The position numbers and the translations under genes are program-made. DNA of 64,000 bases from Oceanitalea stevensii (GTDB lineage Bacteria; Actinomycetota; Actinomycetes; Actinomycetales; Actinomycetaceae), in the NCBI RefSeq assembly GCF_014837105.1, contig NZ_JACSPO010000010.1:41375-105374 (forward strand), in the 5' to 3' direction. The notes beneath the pieces were generated by a model. That model searched no databases, was not told the DNA's origin, and was given only the letters and a program-made list of their open reading frames with translations. Below are positions 23,998 through 32,584 of the stretch, in pieces (positions within the stretch are counted from its first letter, which is position 1; every line of letters starts with the position of its first letter).

Positions 23998-25359
23998 TCA
24001 GAGCACGATGAGGCTCATCACCCAGGTGGCGAGCATCGCGGCCACGCCCTCGATCGCCGTCGCCGGGGTGAGGGTGCGGTAGGCGGTGGCCACCGGGATC
24101 CGGCTCAGCTGGGAGACGACCCAGAAGTAGGAGTCGTTGGCGTGGGAGACCACCATCGCCCCGGCGCCGATCGCGAAGACCGTCAGCACGGCGCCCATCG
24201 TCTCCCCCAGCCCGAGGCTCTCGAGCATCGGCGCGACCAGCGCCGCCGTCGTGATGATCGCGACCGTCGAGGAGCCCTGCGCCGTCTTGAGCGCCGCCGC
24301 GATGATGAACGGCACGAAGATGCCCAGGCCCAGCGTGCTGAGGTTGTCGGCGATGAACCCGGTGAGCTCGCTCGCGCCGAGAACCCCGCCGAAGGCCGCC
24401 CCAGCGGCGGTGATGAGGAGGATCGGCGCGGCGACGCCGATCGAGCCGGTGACGATGTCGTTGAACTGCTCGAGGCGGCCCTTGCCCTTGAGGAGCAGGA
24501 CACCGAGCGCGAAGCCGATGATGAGCGCGATCGACGGGGACCCGACGAACTGCAGCGCGGTGAGGAGCGTCCCCTCGCCGAACGGGGCGCTGGGCAGGTT
24601 CCCGAACGAGGCGAGGCAGATGAGGATGATCGGCACGAGGATCGGCAGGAACGCGAGCGACGCCGGGGGCAGCGTGCCGTAGCTGGCCCGCAGCTCCTCG
24701 TAGGACTGGTCGAGCTCCGGCTCCCCCGAGCTCTTGGGGAGCAGCTCGAAGGTCTTCCTTCGCAGCGTGCTGGCGAAGAGGAGCGCCGCCCCGGCCGCCA
24801 CCGCCGCGATCGGCAGCCCGAGCCCGATGACGAGCCCGAGGTCCTCGATGACGCCCAGCTCACCGGCCGCCGCGAGCGGCCCCGGCGTGGGCGGGACCAT
24901 CGTGTGCGTCGCGTACAGGCCGGTCATGAGCGCCACGGCCATGCCCACCGGCGAGACCTTCGCCCGCACGGCGATCGCCTTGCGCAGCGAGTTGAGGATG
25001 ATGAACCCGGAGTCGCAGAACACCGGGATCGCGACGATGTACCCGATGACGCTCATCGTGAGGTTCGGGAACCGGGTGCCGAGCACCTTGATGAGGGCGT
25101 CCGCCATCGAGATGGCCCCACCGGACCGCTCGAGCACCAGGCCGATCATCGTCCCGAAGAGGATGACGAGCCCGATGTTGCCCAACGTGTTGCCGAAGCT
25201 CGTGAGGATCGTCGGCACGATGTCCGCGGTGGGCAGGCGGAAGGCGAAGCCGCCGATGATCGCGGCCCCGATGAGCGCGATGAACGGGGAGATCTTGAGC
25301 TTCGCCGTCGTGAGGACGATGGCCGCGACGAGCGCGACGAGGATGAGGACGTCGATCAT
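23998..25359 (-). CDS. GntP-family proton symporter (gluconate/glycerate type)
   Basis: This is a 453-residue permease with about 12-14 helices. Family marks are FGNTLGNIGLVILFGTMIG, FCDSGFIILNSL and the C-terminal GAGAMVVSHANDSYFWVVSQ, a GntP hallmark. Family members import gluconate, glycerate or related hydroxy acids with protons. It lies 27 nt after the glycerate kinase gene on the same strand, so glycerate is the most likely substrate. That gene pairing is the only evidence for the substrate. Confidence 0.9.
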   Translation of the reverse strand: MIDVLILVALVAAIVLTTAKLKISPFIALIGAAIIGGFAFRLPTADIVPTILTSFGNTLGNIGLVILFGTMIGLVLERSGGAISMADALIKVLGTRFPNLTMSVIGYIVAIPVFCDSGFIILNSLRKAIAVRAKVSPVGMAVALMTGLYATHTMVPPTPGPLAAAGELGVIEDLGLVIGLGLPIAAVAAGAALLFASTLRRKTFELLPKSSGEPELDQSYEELRASYGTLPPASLAFLPILVPIILICLASFGNLPSAPFGEGTLLTALQFVGSPSIALIIGFALGVLLLKGKGRLEQFNDIVTGSIGVAAPILLITAAGAAFGGVLGASELTGFIADNLSTLGLGIFVPFIIAAALKTAQGSSTVAIITTAALVAPMLESLGLGETMGAVLTVFAIGAGAMVVSHANDSYFWVVSQLSRIPVATAYRTLTPATAIEGVAAMLATWVMSLIVL

Positions 25360-25386
25360 GAGGTGCTCCCTTGCACGTGGTGGTCG

Positions 25387-26544
25387 TCAGTGGCGGCTGT
25401 GGGCGAGGAGGCGGCAGACGGCTTCGGCGGCCTCGGCGACGAGCGCGGTGGCGTCGTCGCGCAGCGCGTCCTCGGTGGCCGGCCCGCGGGCGATGGACAC
25501 GGCGGCGGCCAGTCCCGCCGCGGCCACCTCCGTCGCCGACAGCTCGACACGCCCCGCGACGACGACGACCGCCGCGCCGTCGGGCGCGCAGGCCCGGACG
25601 CCGTCAACGACCTTCCCGTGCAGGGACTGCGCGTCGAAGCTTCCCTCGCCGGTGAGCACGACGTCCGCGTCGGCGAGCAGGGCGGGGAGCCCGACGGCGT
25701 CCGCCACCAGCCGGGAGCCCGGCACGATCTCGGCGCCCAGGACCGCGGACAGCGACGCGGGCAGGCCACCGGCGGCGCCCATACCCGGCGTGTGGAGCAG
25801 CGCGGCCTCGTCGGTGCGCGTGGCGTCGGCGAGCCGCGCGGCGAGGTGCGCGAGGCCGGCGTCGAGGACGGCGACGTCCGACGGCGTCGCCCCCTTCTGC
25901 GGGCCGAAGACGGCGGCCGCGCCGAGCTCGCCGACGAGCGGGTTGTCGACGTCGACGGCGATGCGCCAGCGGGCCTGACGGGCGAGCGGGTGGAGGTCGT
26001 CGAGGTCGATGCGGTCGACGGCGGCGAGCCCTCCCCCGCCGGGCTCGGTGGGCCGGCCGTCACGGTCAAGGAGCCGCGCGCCGAGCGCCCGCAGGACGCC
26101 GGTGCCGCCGTCCGTCGTCGCGGAGCCGCCGATGCAGAGCAGGATCTCCCGCGCCCCGGCCTCGAGGGCGGCGCGCGCGAGCTCCCCGACGCCGGCGGAG
26201 TCGGCCCGCAGCGGCTGGAGGGCGACGTCGCGCACGTGCGGGAGCCCGTTGGCCTCGGCCGCCTCGATGACCGCCGTCGTCCCGTCCGCGGAGAGCCCGT
26301 ACCTGGCGGTCCGCGGCCGGCCGAGGGCATCGGTGACCTCGTGGCGCCGCTCGTGGCCGTGCCAGGCGTCGAGCAGCGCGTCGAGGGTGCCCTCACCGCC
26401 GTCGGCCATCGGCACCGCGGAGATGGTCGCCTCCGGGCCGAGTGCGCGACGCGCGCCGTCGGCCATGGCACGCGCGACCTGCAACGCGCTGAGGCTCCCC
26501 TTGAAGGAGTCCGGCGCGGCGACGACGTTGCGCACCGTCCGCAT
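25387..26544 (-). CDS. Glycerate kinase (GarK/GlxK family)
   Basis: This enzyme phosphorylates D-glycerate and feeds it into lower glycolysis. The 385 residues show the family motifs: VVAAPDSFKGSLSALQVA at the start, PMADGGEGTLDAL near 46, LCIGGSATTDGGTGVL near 137, FGPQKGA near 212, and VLTGEGSFDAQSLHGKV near 290. Members of this family usually give 2-phosphoglycerate. With the GntP permease it forms a two-gene glycerate-use operon; no regulator is adjacent. Confidence 0.93.
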   Translation of the reverse strand: MRTVRNVVAAPDSFKGSLSALQVARAMADGARRALGPEATISAVPMADGGEGTLDALLDAWHGHERRHEVTDALGRPRTARYGLSADGTTAVIEAAEANGLPHVRDVALQPLRADSAGVGELARAALEAGAREILLCIGGSATTDGGTGVLRALGARLLDRDGRPTEPGGGGLAAVDRIDLDDLHPLARQARWRIAVDVDNPLVGELGAAAVFGPQKGATPSDVAVLDAGLAHLAARLADATRTDEAALLHTPGMGAAGGLPASLSAVLGAEIVPGSRLVADAVGLPALLADADVVLTGEGSFDAQSLHGKVVDGVRACAPDGAAVVVVAGRVELSATEVAAAGLAAAVSIARGPATEDALRDDATALVAEAAEAVCRLLAHSRH

Positions 26545-26615
26545 GGACGAAGGCTACGACCGGGGCACGGGCCGCGCGTCGCCGACGCGACCGCTACGGC
26601 GCCGGCGAGCCGAGC

Positions 26616-26762
26616 TCAGAGCGACTCGCCGCGGTGCTCGTCGGCCGCGAGGACCTCACCGAGCCGGCCGTGCAGCGCCGCGCGCTGCGCCATGAGGCTG
26701 ACCATCCACAGTGGGGCGGCCCCGCTCGCAGCAGTGCTCTCGTCGTCGTGCTCGCGTCCCAC
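26616..26762 (-). CDS. Small conserved-leader protein D (unknown function)
   Basis: This 48-residue protein begins MGREHDDESTAASGAAPLWM and ends LAADEHRGESL. It is closest to protein C: both have a PLW motif, then a helix with A..R..L spacing and an ADE near the end. The GTG follows GGAGGTG. The leader carries TACCCT, then GTCGGCACC, a G-run and GGGCGGAGG in the same order and spacing as in gene C. It is soluble and acidic with no recognisable domain. It lies between glycerate kinase and the RibD_C gene, all on the minus strand. Confidence 0.6.
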   Translation of the reverse strand: MGREHDDESTAASGAAPLWMVSLMAQRAALHGRLGEVLAADEHRGESL

Positions 26763-26810
26763 GGGTACACCTCCGCCCACGTCGGCGCCCCCCTGGTGCC
26801 GACGGTTCAG

Positions 26811-26816
26811 AGGGTA
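26811..26816 (-). promoter_or_regulatory. -10-like box of small gene D
   Basis: Reads TACCCT on the minus strand, 49 nt before the GTG, at the same distance as in its three paralogues. Confidence 0.4.
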
Positions 26817-26853
26817 GGGGACGAGGCGCCCCGGTACCGAACTGACACGCGCG

Positions 26854-27471
26854 TCAGGTGACGACGTCGTAGACGAGGTGTGTCGCCGTCGAGGAGGGGG
26901 TGACGGAGCGCTGCACGAGGGTGTGCGACTGCCCGCCCGGGAAGAGCGGTGTCCCGGCACCCAGGAGCAGGGGCGCCAGGTGCACCGAGAGCACGTCGAC
27001 GAGCCCGGCCGCGAGCGCCGACGCGATCGTCGCCCCACCACCCATGACGACGACGTCGAGCTCCTCGTCGCGTTCCGCCGACGCCGCCTCCGCCCGCTCC
27101 CGCGCGACCTCGACGGCGGCGGCCAGGCCCGTCGTGACGAAGGTCCAGTCGAGGGTCGTCAGGCGTACGGAGGGCGGCGGTGAGCTCGTGACGACGACGA
27201 ACGGCGGCGTCCCCGCCTCCGCAGCCCCGTACCCGGTCCGCTCGTCCCACCCGTGCGGCCCGTCGACGATGTCGAAGAGCCGCCGTCCCATGACGACGGC
27301 GCCCGAACGGGCCGTCCCCTCGCGCAGGATCCGCTGATCGGCGGGATCGTTGGAGAAGGCCCACCGGTGCAGGGGCTCGCCACCGGTGCCCAGACCGTTG
27401 TCGGGCCCGGCGCCCGGGCCAGTGACGAAGCCGTCCAGGGAGATGGTGATGTCGGCGATGACTCGGCTCAT
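26854..27471 (-). CDS. RibD C-terminal/dihydrofolate reductase-like protein
   Basis: This 205-residue protein has the RibD_C fold, an NADPH-dependent reductase related to dihydrofolate reductase. It opens VIADITISLDGFVTG, has VMGRRLFDIVDGPHGW near residue 56, the cofactor loop VVMGGGATIASALAAGLVD and the ending APLLLGAGTPLFPGG. Stand-alone members are common in actinobacteria and mostly uncharacterised; they are not the folate enzyme. It is the intact parent-type copy of the relic at 22035-22169. Two further family members lie at 56571 and 62185. Confidence 0.85.
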   Translation of the reverse strand: MSRVIADITISLDGFVTGPGAGPDNGLGTGGEPLHRWAFSNDPADQRILREGTARSGAVVMGRRLFDIVDGPHGWDERTGYGAAEAGTPPFVVVTSSPPPSVRLTTLDWTFVTTGLAAAVEVARERAEAASAERDEELDVVVMGGGATIASALAAGLVDVLSVHLAPLLLGAGTPLFPGGQSHTLVQRSVTPSSTATHLVYDVVT

Positions 27472-27541
27472 GCAGGGACAGACCGGGCGCGGCCATGCTT
27501 CTCATCGCGGCGTCAGACCTCACCGACACGATGAGCTCGTG
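27421..27541. repeat. Duplicated intergenic block, copy 2
   Basis: This covers the start of the RibD_C gene and the divergent gap, and matches 22120-22234. TTCTCATCGC and CACCGACACGATG-like stretches are conserved, so shared promoter elements are likely here. Confidence 0.65.
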
Positions 27542-27820
27542 ACTCAGGAGCTGCTCGCGTGGGACGCCCACGCCGCGACGTGGCAGCCCGTCCTCAACGA
27601 GCGGCCCATCCCCCACCGCCGCGCCCAGGTCAGCTGCGGCATCCCCATCCCCGTGACGGCGCGCGTCGTGTGGGAGCGCGACGGCGTCGAGGAGATCGAC
27701 ACCGTCGTCTGGGCGTGGACGTCGCGGTCCGTGCTCGTGGAGATGCATGACGTCCGCCGCCAGACGATCGGCGTGTGGCTGCCGGCGCAGGACGTCCGAC
27801 GGCGTCAGCAGCCAGGCTGA
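27539..27820 (+). CDS. Hypothetical protein
   Basis: No family was recognised. The 93-residue protein starts at a GTG (MTQELLAWDAHAATWQPV) and has VTARVVWERDGVEEIDTVVW followed by SVLVEMHDVRRQTIGVWLPA, an all-beta pattern like small SH3- or DUF-type domains that bind a partner. It is soluble. It is divergent from the RibD_C gene, with the start inside the duplicated block, so its promoter came with that block. No convincing ribosome site is seen. Downstream lies small gene C in the opposite direction. Confidence 0.5.
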   Translation: MTQELLAWDAHAATWQPVLNERPIPHRRAQVSCGIPIPVTARVVWERDGVEEIDTVVWAWTSRSVLVEMHDVRRQTIGVWLPAQDVRRRQQPG

Positions 27821-27850
27821 AATGACCACGTCGGCTCGCGCCGACCGTTG

Positions 27851-27994
27851 TCACACGGCTTCGTCGCACTCCTCGTCGGCCTCGATGGCCTTCCTCAGCC
27901 GTGCCTGCACCGCCGCGTGCTCGGCCGCCAGGGCCTCGTGCCACAACGGCACCGCCCGCATCGTCGCAGTGTGATCGTCAAAGCCGTCTCCCAC
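27851..27994 (-). CDS. Small conserved-leader protein C (unknown function)
   Basis: This 47-residue protein starts MGDGFDDHTATMRAVPLWHE and ends ADEECDEAV, with one Cys near the end. It matches protein D around PLW and the following helix. The GTG follows GGCGGAGGGG. The leader contains TAGTGT, GTCGGTGCC, a G-run and the palindrome GTGTCGACAC, also found before gene B. It is predicted to be helical and acidic with no known domain. It is convergent with the 93-residue hypothetical gene. Confidence 0.6.
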   Translation of the reverse strand: MGDGFDDHTATMRAVPLWHEALAAEHAAVQARLRKAIEADEECDEAV

Positions 27995-28043
27995 GGTCGC
28001 CCCTCCGCCCGTGTCGACACCCCCCATGGCACCGACATGTTCG

Positions 28044-28049
28044 ACACTA
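28044..28049 (-). promoter_or_regulatory. -10-like box of small gene C
   Basis: Reads TAGTGT on the minus strand, 50 nt before the GTG, in the conserved position. Confidence 0.4.
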
Positions 28050-28187
28050 GCCGACGACTCGGCCTCTCACACAACGGGCATTCGTCTCGACGCGTGGGCA
28101 CGACCCACCGCTAGCCGGTCGCGCGCCAGCCCGCCGCTAGCCTCGTGAGGACGCCGCAGACCCGACCGCCGCCACCCTGGAGGATCA

Positions 28188-29348
28188 GTGCACCCCTTCG
28201 ACGAGATCACCGTCGACCAGCTCCGCGCCGCGGGCAGCACCAAGTGGACGATGTTCCCCGACGCGATCGGCGCCTTCGTCGCGGAGATGGACTTCGGCGT
28301 CCCGCCTGCCGTGGCCGAGGTGGTCCGGACGGCTGCGGACAGCCAGGCCATGGGCTACCTCCCCATGGCGGACCGCGCCGCCGCCAAGCGCGCCACGGCC
28401 GACTGGCTGGCCCGCAGCTTCGACTGGCAGATCCCGGCGGACAACGTCCACCTCCTGCCCGACGTCCTGTCCGTCATGCGCATCGCCATCCAGCGCTTCA
28501 CCCCGCCCGGCTCCCCCGTCATCGTGCCGACGCCGGCCTACATGCCCTTCCTCACCGTCGTGCCGGCTCTGGACCGCGAGGTCATCGAGGTGCCCTCGCT
28601 CCTCGACGACGACGGCCGCTACCACCTCGACCTCGTCGCCATCGACGCCGCCTTCGCCGCCGGCGCCGGGCTCCTCGTCCTGTGCAATCCGTGGAACCCG
28701 GTCGGCCGCGTCCTCACCCGCGACGAGCTCGAGGCCGTCGCCGAGGTCGTCGACCGCCGCGGCGGCCGCGTGTTCTCCGACGAGATCCACGCCCCGCTCG
28801 TCCTCGACGACCTGCCCCACCTCCCGTACGCCTCCCTCGACGAGCGCACCGCCGGCCACACCATCACGGCCGTGGCTGCCTCCAAGGGCTGGAACATCCC
28901 CGGCCTCAAGTGCGGGCAGATGCTCCTCTCCAACGACGACGACGTCGCCACCTTCGCCCCGTACGCCGCCGACGCCGGGGACACGGTCGGGCTCCTGGGC
29001 GGACGCGCGGTCGTCGCGGCCTACGACGAGAGCCAGGACTGGCTCGACGACGTCGTCTCCTACCTCCGCGGGAACAGGGACCTTCTCGTGACGATGGTCG
29101 AGGACATCCCGGGCCTGCGGATCAGCCCGGTCGAGGGCACCTACATCGCCTGGCTCGACTGCCGCGAGCTCGACCTCCCCGGCGGGCCGGCCCAGTTCTT
29201 CCGCCGCGAGGCCGGCGTCGCCCTGACGGACGGCACGATGTGCGGCGAGGCAGGCGACGGCTTCGCCCGCTTCATCTTCGCCATGCCACGGCCCATCCTC
29301 CGGGACGCGCTGGAGAGGATGCGCGAGGCGGTCCTGGCCCGCCGATGA
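28188..29348 (+). CDS. PatB/MalY-type PLP-dependent lyase or aminotransferase
   Basis: This 386-residue fold-type I PLP enzyme is like PatB/MalY cystathionine beta-lyases, which release homocysteine, pyruvate and ammonia. Marks are AFVAEMDFGVPPAV, GYLPMADRAAAKRA, PTPAYMPFLTVVP, LCNPWNPVGRVLTRDELEAV, VFSDEIHAPLVL and the PLP lysine in AASKGWNIPGLKCGQ. The GTG start follows CTGGAGGATC. It stands alone upstream of the polysaccharide locus. A role in methionine metabolism is likely from family knowledge, but aminotransferase activity is possible. Confidence 0.87.
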   Translation: MHPFDEITVDQLRAAGSTKWTMFPDAIGAFVAEMDFGVPPAVAEVVRTAADSQAMGYLPMADRAAAKRATADWLARSFDWQIPADNVHLLPDVLSVMRIAIQRFTPPGSPVIVPTPAYMPFLTVVPALDREVIEVPSLLDDDGRYHLDLVAIDAAFAAGAGLLVLCNPWNPVGRVLTRDELEAVAEVVDRRGGRVFSDEIHAPLVLDDLPHLPYASLDERTAGHTITAVAASKGWNIPGLKCGQMLLSNDDDVATFAPYAADAGDTVGLLGGRAVVAAYDESQDWLDDVVSYLRGNRDLLVTMVEDIPGLRISPVEGTYIAWLDCRELDLPGGPAQFFRREAGVALTDGTMCGEAGDGFARFIFAMPRPILRDALERMREAVLARR

Positions 29349-29481
29349 CGTTGCAGGGCTTCCTCATGCGGGCACCCAGCTCATTCCCGACCCCGGAGGG
29401 GAGCTGCTCAGGCCGGCGGTGGACGGGCTGCACCGACCGTGCCTTGTGTCACCCGGAGCGCGGTGCGCTACGCCTGTCCCG

Positions 29482-29487
29482 TATGCT
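29482..29487 (+). promoter_or_regulatory. Possible -10 box of the polysaccharide operon
   Basis: TATGCT lies 81 nt before the TTG start of the first polysaccharide gene. The -35 is not convincing. The rest of the 219-nt gap shows nothing else clear. Confidence 0.3.
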
Positions 29488-29567
29488 CTCAATGGCTCAG
29501 GGCCGTCCAGGCCTGCCATTCATGCCGCTCGAATCGGCGATTTGGCCACGCCAGTAGGAGGATCACT

Positions 29568-31370
29568 TTGTCCGGGGGGACGCTGGCTCGACGAAGCCTG
29601 GTCGGACTGTGGGACTGCGCCGCGTGGTGCGTCGCCGTGGCGCTCATCGTCGGTACCCGTTACGAGTTCTACCTCAATGACGCCCAGTGGAGCACCGTCT
29701 TTCTCTACGCCGGGCTCGCGAGCATCGCTCAGCTCGTCGTCGGTGCCCTGCTCAAGCTCTACCGCGGGAAGTACCGGCTCGGCAGCTTCGAGGAGAGCCT
29801 CGGCCTCCTCCTGTCCGTCGTCGTCGTCGCTCTCGTCCTCATCGTCACCTTCGTCCTCATCCGGGACCTCGAGGACTTCCCGCGCGGAATCGCGTTCCTG
29901 GCGCCGCCCTTCGCCTTGATCTTCATGGCCGCCGGCCGTTGGGCGTACCGAGCGTGGACGACTCCGAAGCGACCCTCGACCGAGGAGAACGAGAACGTCC
30001 TCATCTACGGCGCGGGTGACGCGGGCTACCAGCTCCTGCGCCTCGTCGAGATGGACTCGTCGTCGCCGTACCGGGTGGTCGGCTTCATCGACGACGACCC
30101 TGCCAAGCGGCACCTCAGTCTCCTCAACGCCCCGGTGCTCGGGAGCCGCGACGACATCGTGCGGCAGGCACAGGAGCGTGACGTCACCACCGTCATCCTC
30201 GCGATCTCCGCCGCGAGCAAGACGATGATCGCCGAGGTCGCCGACATCGTCGAGGGCGCCGGTATGAAGTTCCTCCTGCTGCCGCCCCTCAGCCAGATCC
30301 TCGGAGGGAGGGTGAAGCTGAGCGACGTCAAGGAGGTCGACATCGCCGACATCCTCGGTCGCCGTCAGATCCGGACCGACATCGGCTCCATCGCCAACTA
30401 CCTCACCGACAAGCGTGTGCTCGTCACGGGAGCCGGTGGGTCGATCGGTTCCGAGCTGGCCCGGCAGGTGCACAAGTTCGGCCCCGCCGATCTCATCCTC
30501 CTCGACCGTGACGAGTCCGCGCTCCACGGCGTGCAGCTCTCCATCTACGGCAAGGCACTCCTCGACACCCCGGACATGGCTCTCGCGAGCATCCGCGACA
30601 AGGATGCGCTGCGAGAGATCTTCGAGGCCCACCGCCCGGAGGTCGTCTTCCACGCCGCCGCTCTCAAGCACCTACCCATGCTCGAGCAGTACCCGGACGA
30701 GGCGTGGAAGACCAACGTCATCGGCACGCAGAACCTCCTCGAGCTCTCCGCCGAGTTCGGCGTCGACAAGTTCGTCAACATCTCGACCGACAAGGCCGCG
30801 AACCCGACGAGCGTCCTGGGCAAGACCAAGCGCCTCGCCGAGCAGCTCACGGCCTGGTACGGCCAGCAGGCGAGCGGCACCTACCTCTCAGTCCGCTTCG
30901 GCAACGTCCTCGGGTCGCGCGGCTCGATGCTCCACACCTTCCGACAGCAGATCGAGCGGGGTGGGCCCATCACGGTCACACACCCCGACGTCACGCGGTA
31001 CTTCATGACGATCCCGGAGGCCAGCGAGCTCGTCATCCAGGCCGGCGCCATCGGCAGCGACGGCGAGGTACTCGTTCTCGACATGGGTGAGCCTGTCCGG
31101 ATCCTTGATGTCGCGCGACGACTGGTCACCCACTCCGGCCAGGACATCGAGATCGTCTTCACCGGACTACGCCCGAACGAGAAGCTCCACGAGGACCTCT
31201 TCAGCGAGAACGAGACCGGGGTGCGGCCTCAGCACCCCCTCATCTCGCACGTCGCCGTACCACCCATCGCACCGTCCCAGCTCGACCGGCTGCACGACCA
31301 CGGGAGCCCGCCCGTCGGAGATGCTGGTCAGTCGGCTGAACCGGACAACCTGAAGGAGCACCAGTCATGA
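29568..31370 (+). CDS. Membrane nucleotide-sugar 4,6-dehydratase (PglF/WbpM/CapD type)
   Basis: This is probably the first enzyme of amino-deoxy-sugar synthesis, converting UDP-GlcNAc or a similar sugar to its 4-keto-6-deoxy form. The 600 residues comprise four N-terminal helices (to about 125), a CoA-binding-like domain (NVLIYGAGDAGYQLLRL near 138) and a short-chain dehydrogenase domain with VTGAGGSIGSELARQV near 280. Catalytic residues sit around NISTDKAANPTSVLGKTKR, where the family replaces the usual Tyr of YxxxK. The start is the TTG at 29568, chosen for TAGGAGGA 5-7 nt upstream. It overlaps the aminotransferase by ATGA. Confidence 0.9.
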   Translation: MSGGTLARRSLVGLWDCAAWCVAVALIVGTRYEFYLNDAQWSTVFLYAGLASIAQLVVGALLKLYRGKYRLGSFEESLGLLLSVVVVALVLIVTFVLIRDLEDFPRGIAFLAPPFALIFMAAGRWAYRAWTTPKRPSTEENENVLIYGAGDAGYQLLRLVEMDSSSPYRVVGFIDDDPAKRHLSLLNAPVLGSRDDIVRQAQERDVTTVILAISAASKTMIAEVADIVEGAGMKFLLLPPLSQILGGRVKLSDVKEVDIADILGRRQIRTDIGSIANYLTDKRVLVTGAGGSIGSELARQVHKFGPADLILLDRDESALHGVQLSIYGKALLDTPDMALASIRDKDALREIFEAHRPEVVFHAAALKHLPMLEQYPDEAWKTNVIGTQNLLELSAEFGVDKFVNISTDKAANPTSVLGKTKRLAEQLTAWYGQQASGTYLSVRFGNVLGSRGSMLHTFRQQIERGGPITVTHPDVTRYFMTIPEASELVIQAGAIGSDGEVLVLDMGEPVRILDVARRLVTHSGQDIEIVFTGLRPNEKLHEDLFSENETGVRPQHPLISHVAVPPIAPSQLDRLHDHGSPPVGDAGQSAEPDNLKEHQS

Positions 31371-32584
31371 ACGATCGGATCCTGCTCTCCCCGCCCGACA
31401 CCGGGCCGGCCGAGGAGGAAGCCGTTCTGCGTGCGCTCCGAGGTGGGTGGGTGGCACCCCTCGGCCCCGAGGTGGACGCCTTCGAGGAGGAGATCGCGGC
31501 CTACACCGGCAGGAAGCACGCGGTTGCGCTGTCGTCGGGCACCGCCGCACTTCACCTCGGGCTGCTCAACTTCGGCGTCGGTCCGGGGGACGTCGTGGTC
31601 ACCGCCACGATGACCTTCGCTGCGACAGCGAACGCGATCATTTACACCGGTGCGGAGCCTGTCTTCGTCGACTGCGACGAGACGGGCAACATCGACGTCG
31701 ATCTCCTCGACGAGGCAGTCTCAGATCTTCAAGCACAGGGCCGGCGGATCGCGGCGATCGTCCCTGTCGACCTGCTCGGCAAGGTCGCCAACTACGAGCG
31801 GATCACCGAGATCGCGGGCCGTGCGGGCGCACCGGTGCTGTCCGATGCCGCCGAGTCGCTCGGCGCCTGGCGGAACGGCCGCCCTGCTGGAAGCTTCGGC
31901 GACGCGTCGATCCTGTCGTTCAACGGCAACAAGGTCATGACGACCTCCGGTGGCGGCATGCTCCTCACCGACGACGCAGACGTCGCGACGAGGACGCGAT
32001 ACCTCGCGACCCAGGCGCGCCAGCCAGTGCTGCACTACGAGCACACCGAGGTCGGCTACAACTACAGGCTTTCGAACATCCTTGCCGCGATCGGCCGCGC
32101 ACAGCTGGGTCGCCTGGACGACATGATCGAGCGTCGACGACACACCCGTCTCAGATACCGCGAGATGGTCGCTGCGCTCCCGGGAGTCCAGATGTTTGGT
32201 GCTCCGGACGGCTCGGACGGAGGTCCGACGCGCGACAACTACTGGCTCACGTCGGTACTGATCGACCCCGATGCTGCTGGCTGGAGTGCCTCGACGCTCG
32301 CTGCGCGCCTCAATGAAGGCGGCATCGAGGCCCGTCCGCTGTGGAAGCCCATGCACCTCCAGCCCGTCTACGAGGGCAGGCGCTCCTACAGCAACGGCAC
32401 CTCGGAACGACTGCACTCATCGGGACTGTCCCTTCCTTCAGGGTCGGTCATGACTGCGGCACAGCTCGACCACGTCATTCAAACGATCCAGGAGGTGACC
32501 GAGGCACTACACCGAGCAACTCCAGACGTCTCGGCGCCACTGTCAGCAACCGCGCCGCCCACGTCCAGCCCGGACACCCGATGA
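31367..32584 (+). CDS. DegT/DnrJ/EryC1-family sugar aminotransferase
   Basis: This PLP enzyme transaminates the keto-sugar made by the preceding dehydratase, giving a 4-amino sugar as in PglE. The 405 residues carry SSGTAALHLGLLNFGVGPGD, VDLLGKVANY, SDAAESLGA and the PLP lysine in SFNGNKVMTTSGGGML, followed by GYNYRLSNILAAIG. The last 20 or so residues are Ser/Pro-rich and lie beyond the fold. The ATGA overlaps on both sides show tight coupling in the operon. Confidence 0.91.
   Translation: MNDRILLSPPDTGPAEEEAVLRALRGGWVAPLGPEVDAFEEEIAAYTGRKHAVALSSGTAALHLGLLNFGVGPGDVVVTATMTFAATANAIIYTGAEPVFVDCDETGNIDVDLLDEAVSDLQAQGRRIAAIVPVDLLGKVANYERITEIAGRAGAPVLSDAAESLGAWRNGRPAGSFGDASILSFNGNKVMTTSGGGMLLTDDADVATRTRYLATQARQPVLHYEHTEVGYNYRLSNILAAIGRAQLGRLDDMIERRRHTRLRYREMVAALPGVQMFGAPDGSDGGPTRDNYWLTSVLIDPDAAGWSASTLAARLNEGGIEARPLWKPMHLQPVYEGRRSYSNGTSERLHSSGLSLPSGSVMTAAQLDHVIQTIQEVTEALHRATPDVSAPLSATAPPTSSPDTR

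Noticed and set aside
24142..26817. 891-codon open frame on the plus strand
   Set aside because: It is antisense to the GntP and glycerate kinase genes and is very rich in Arg, Glu, Asp and Gly, typical of the open antisense frames of high-GC genes.
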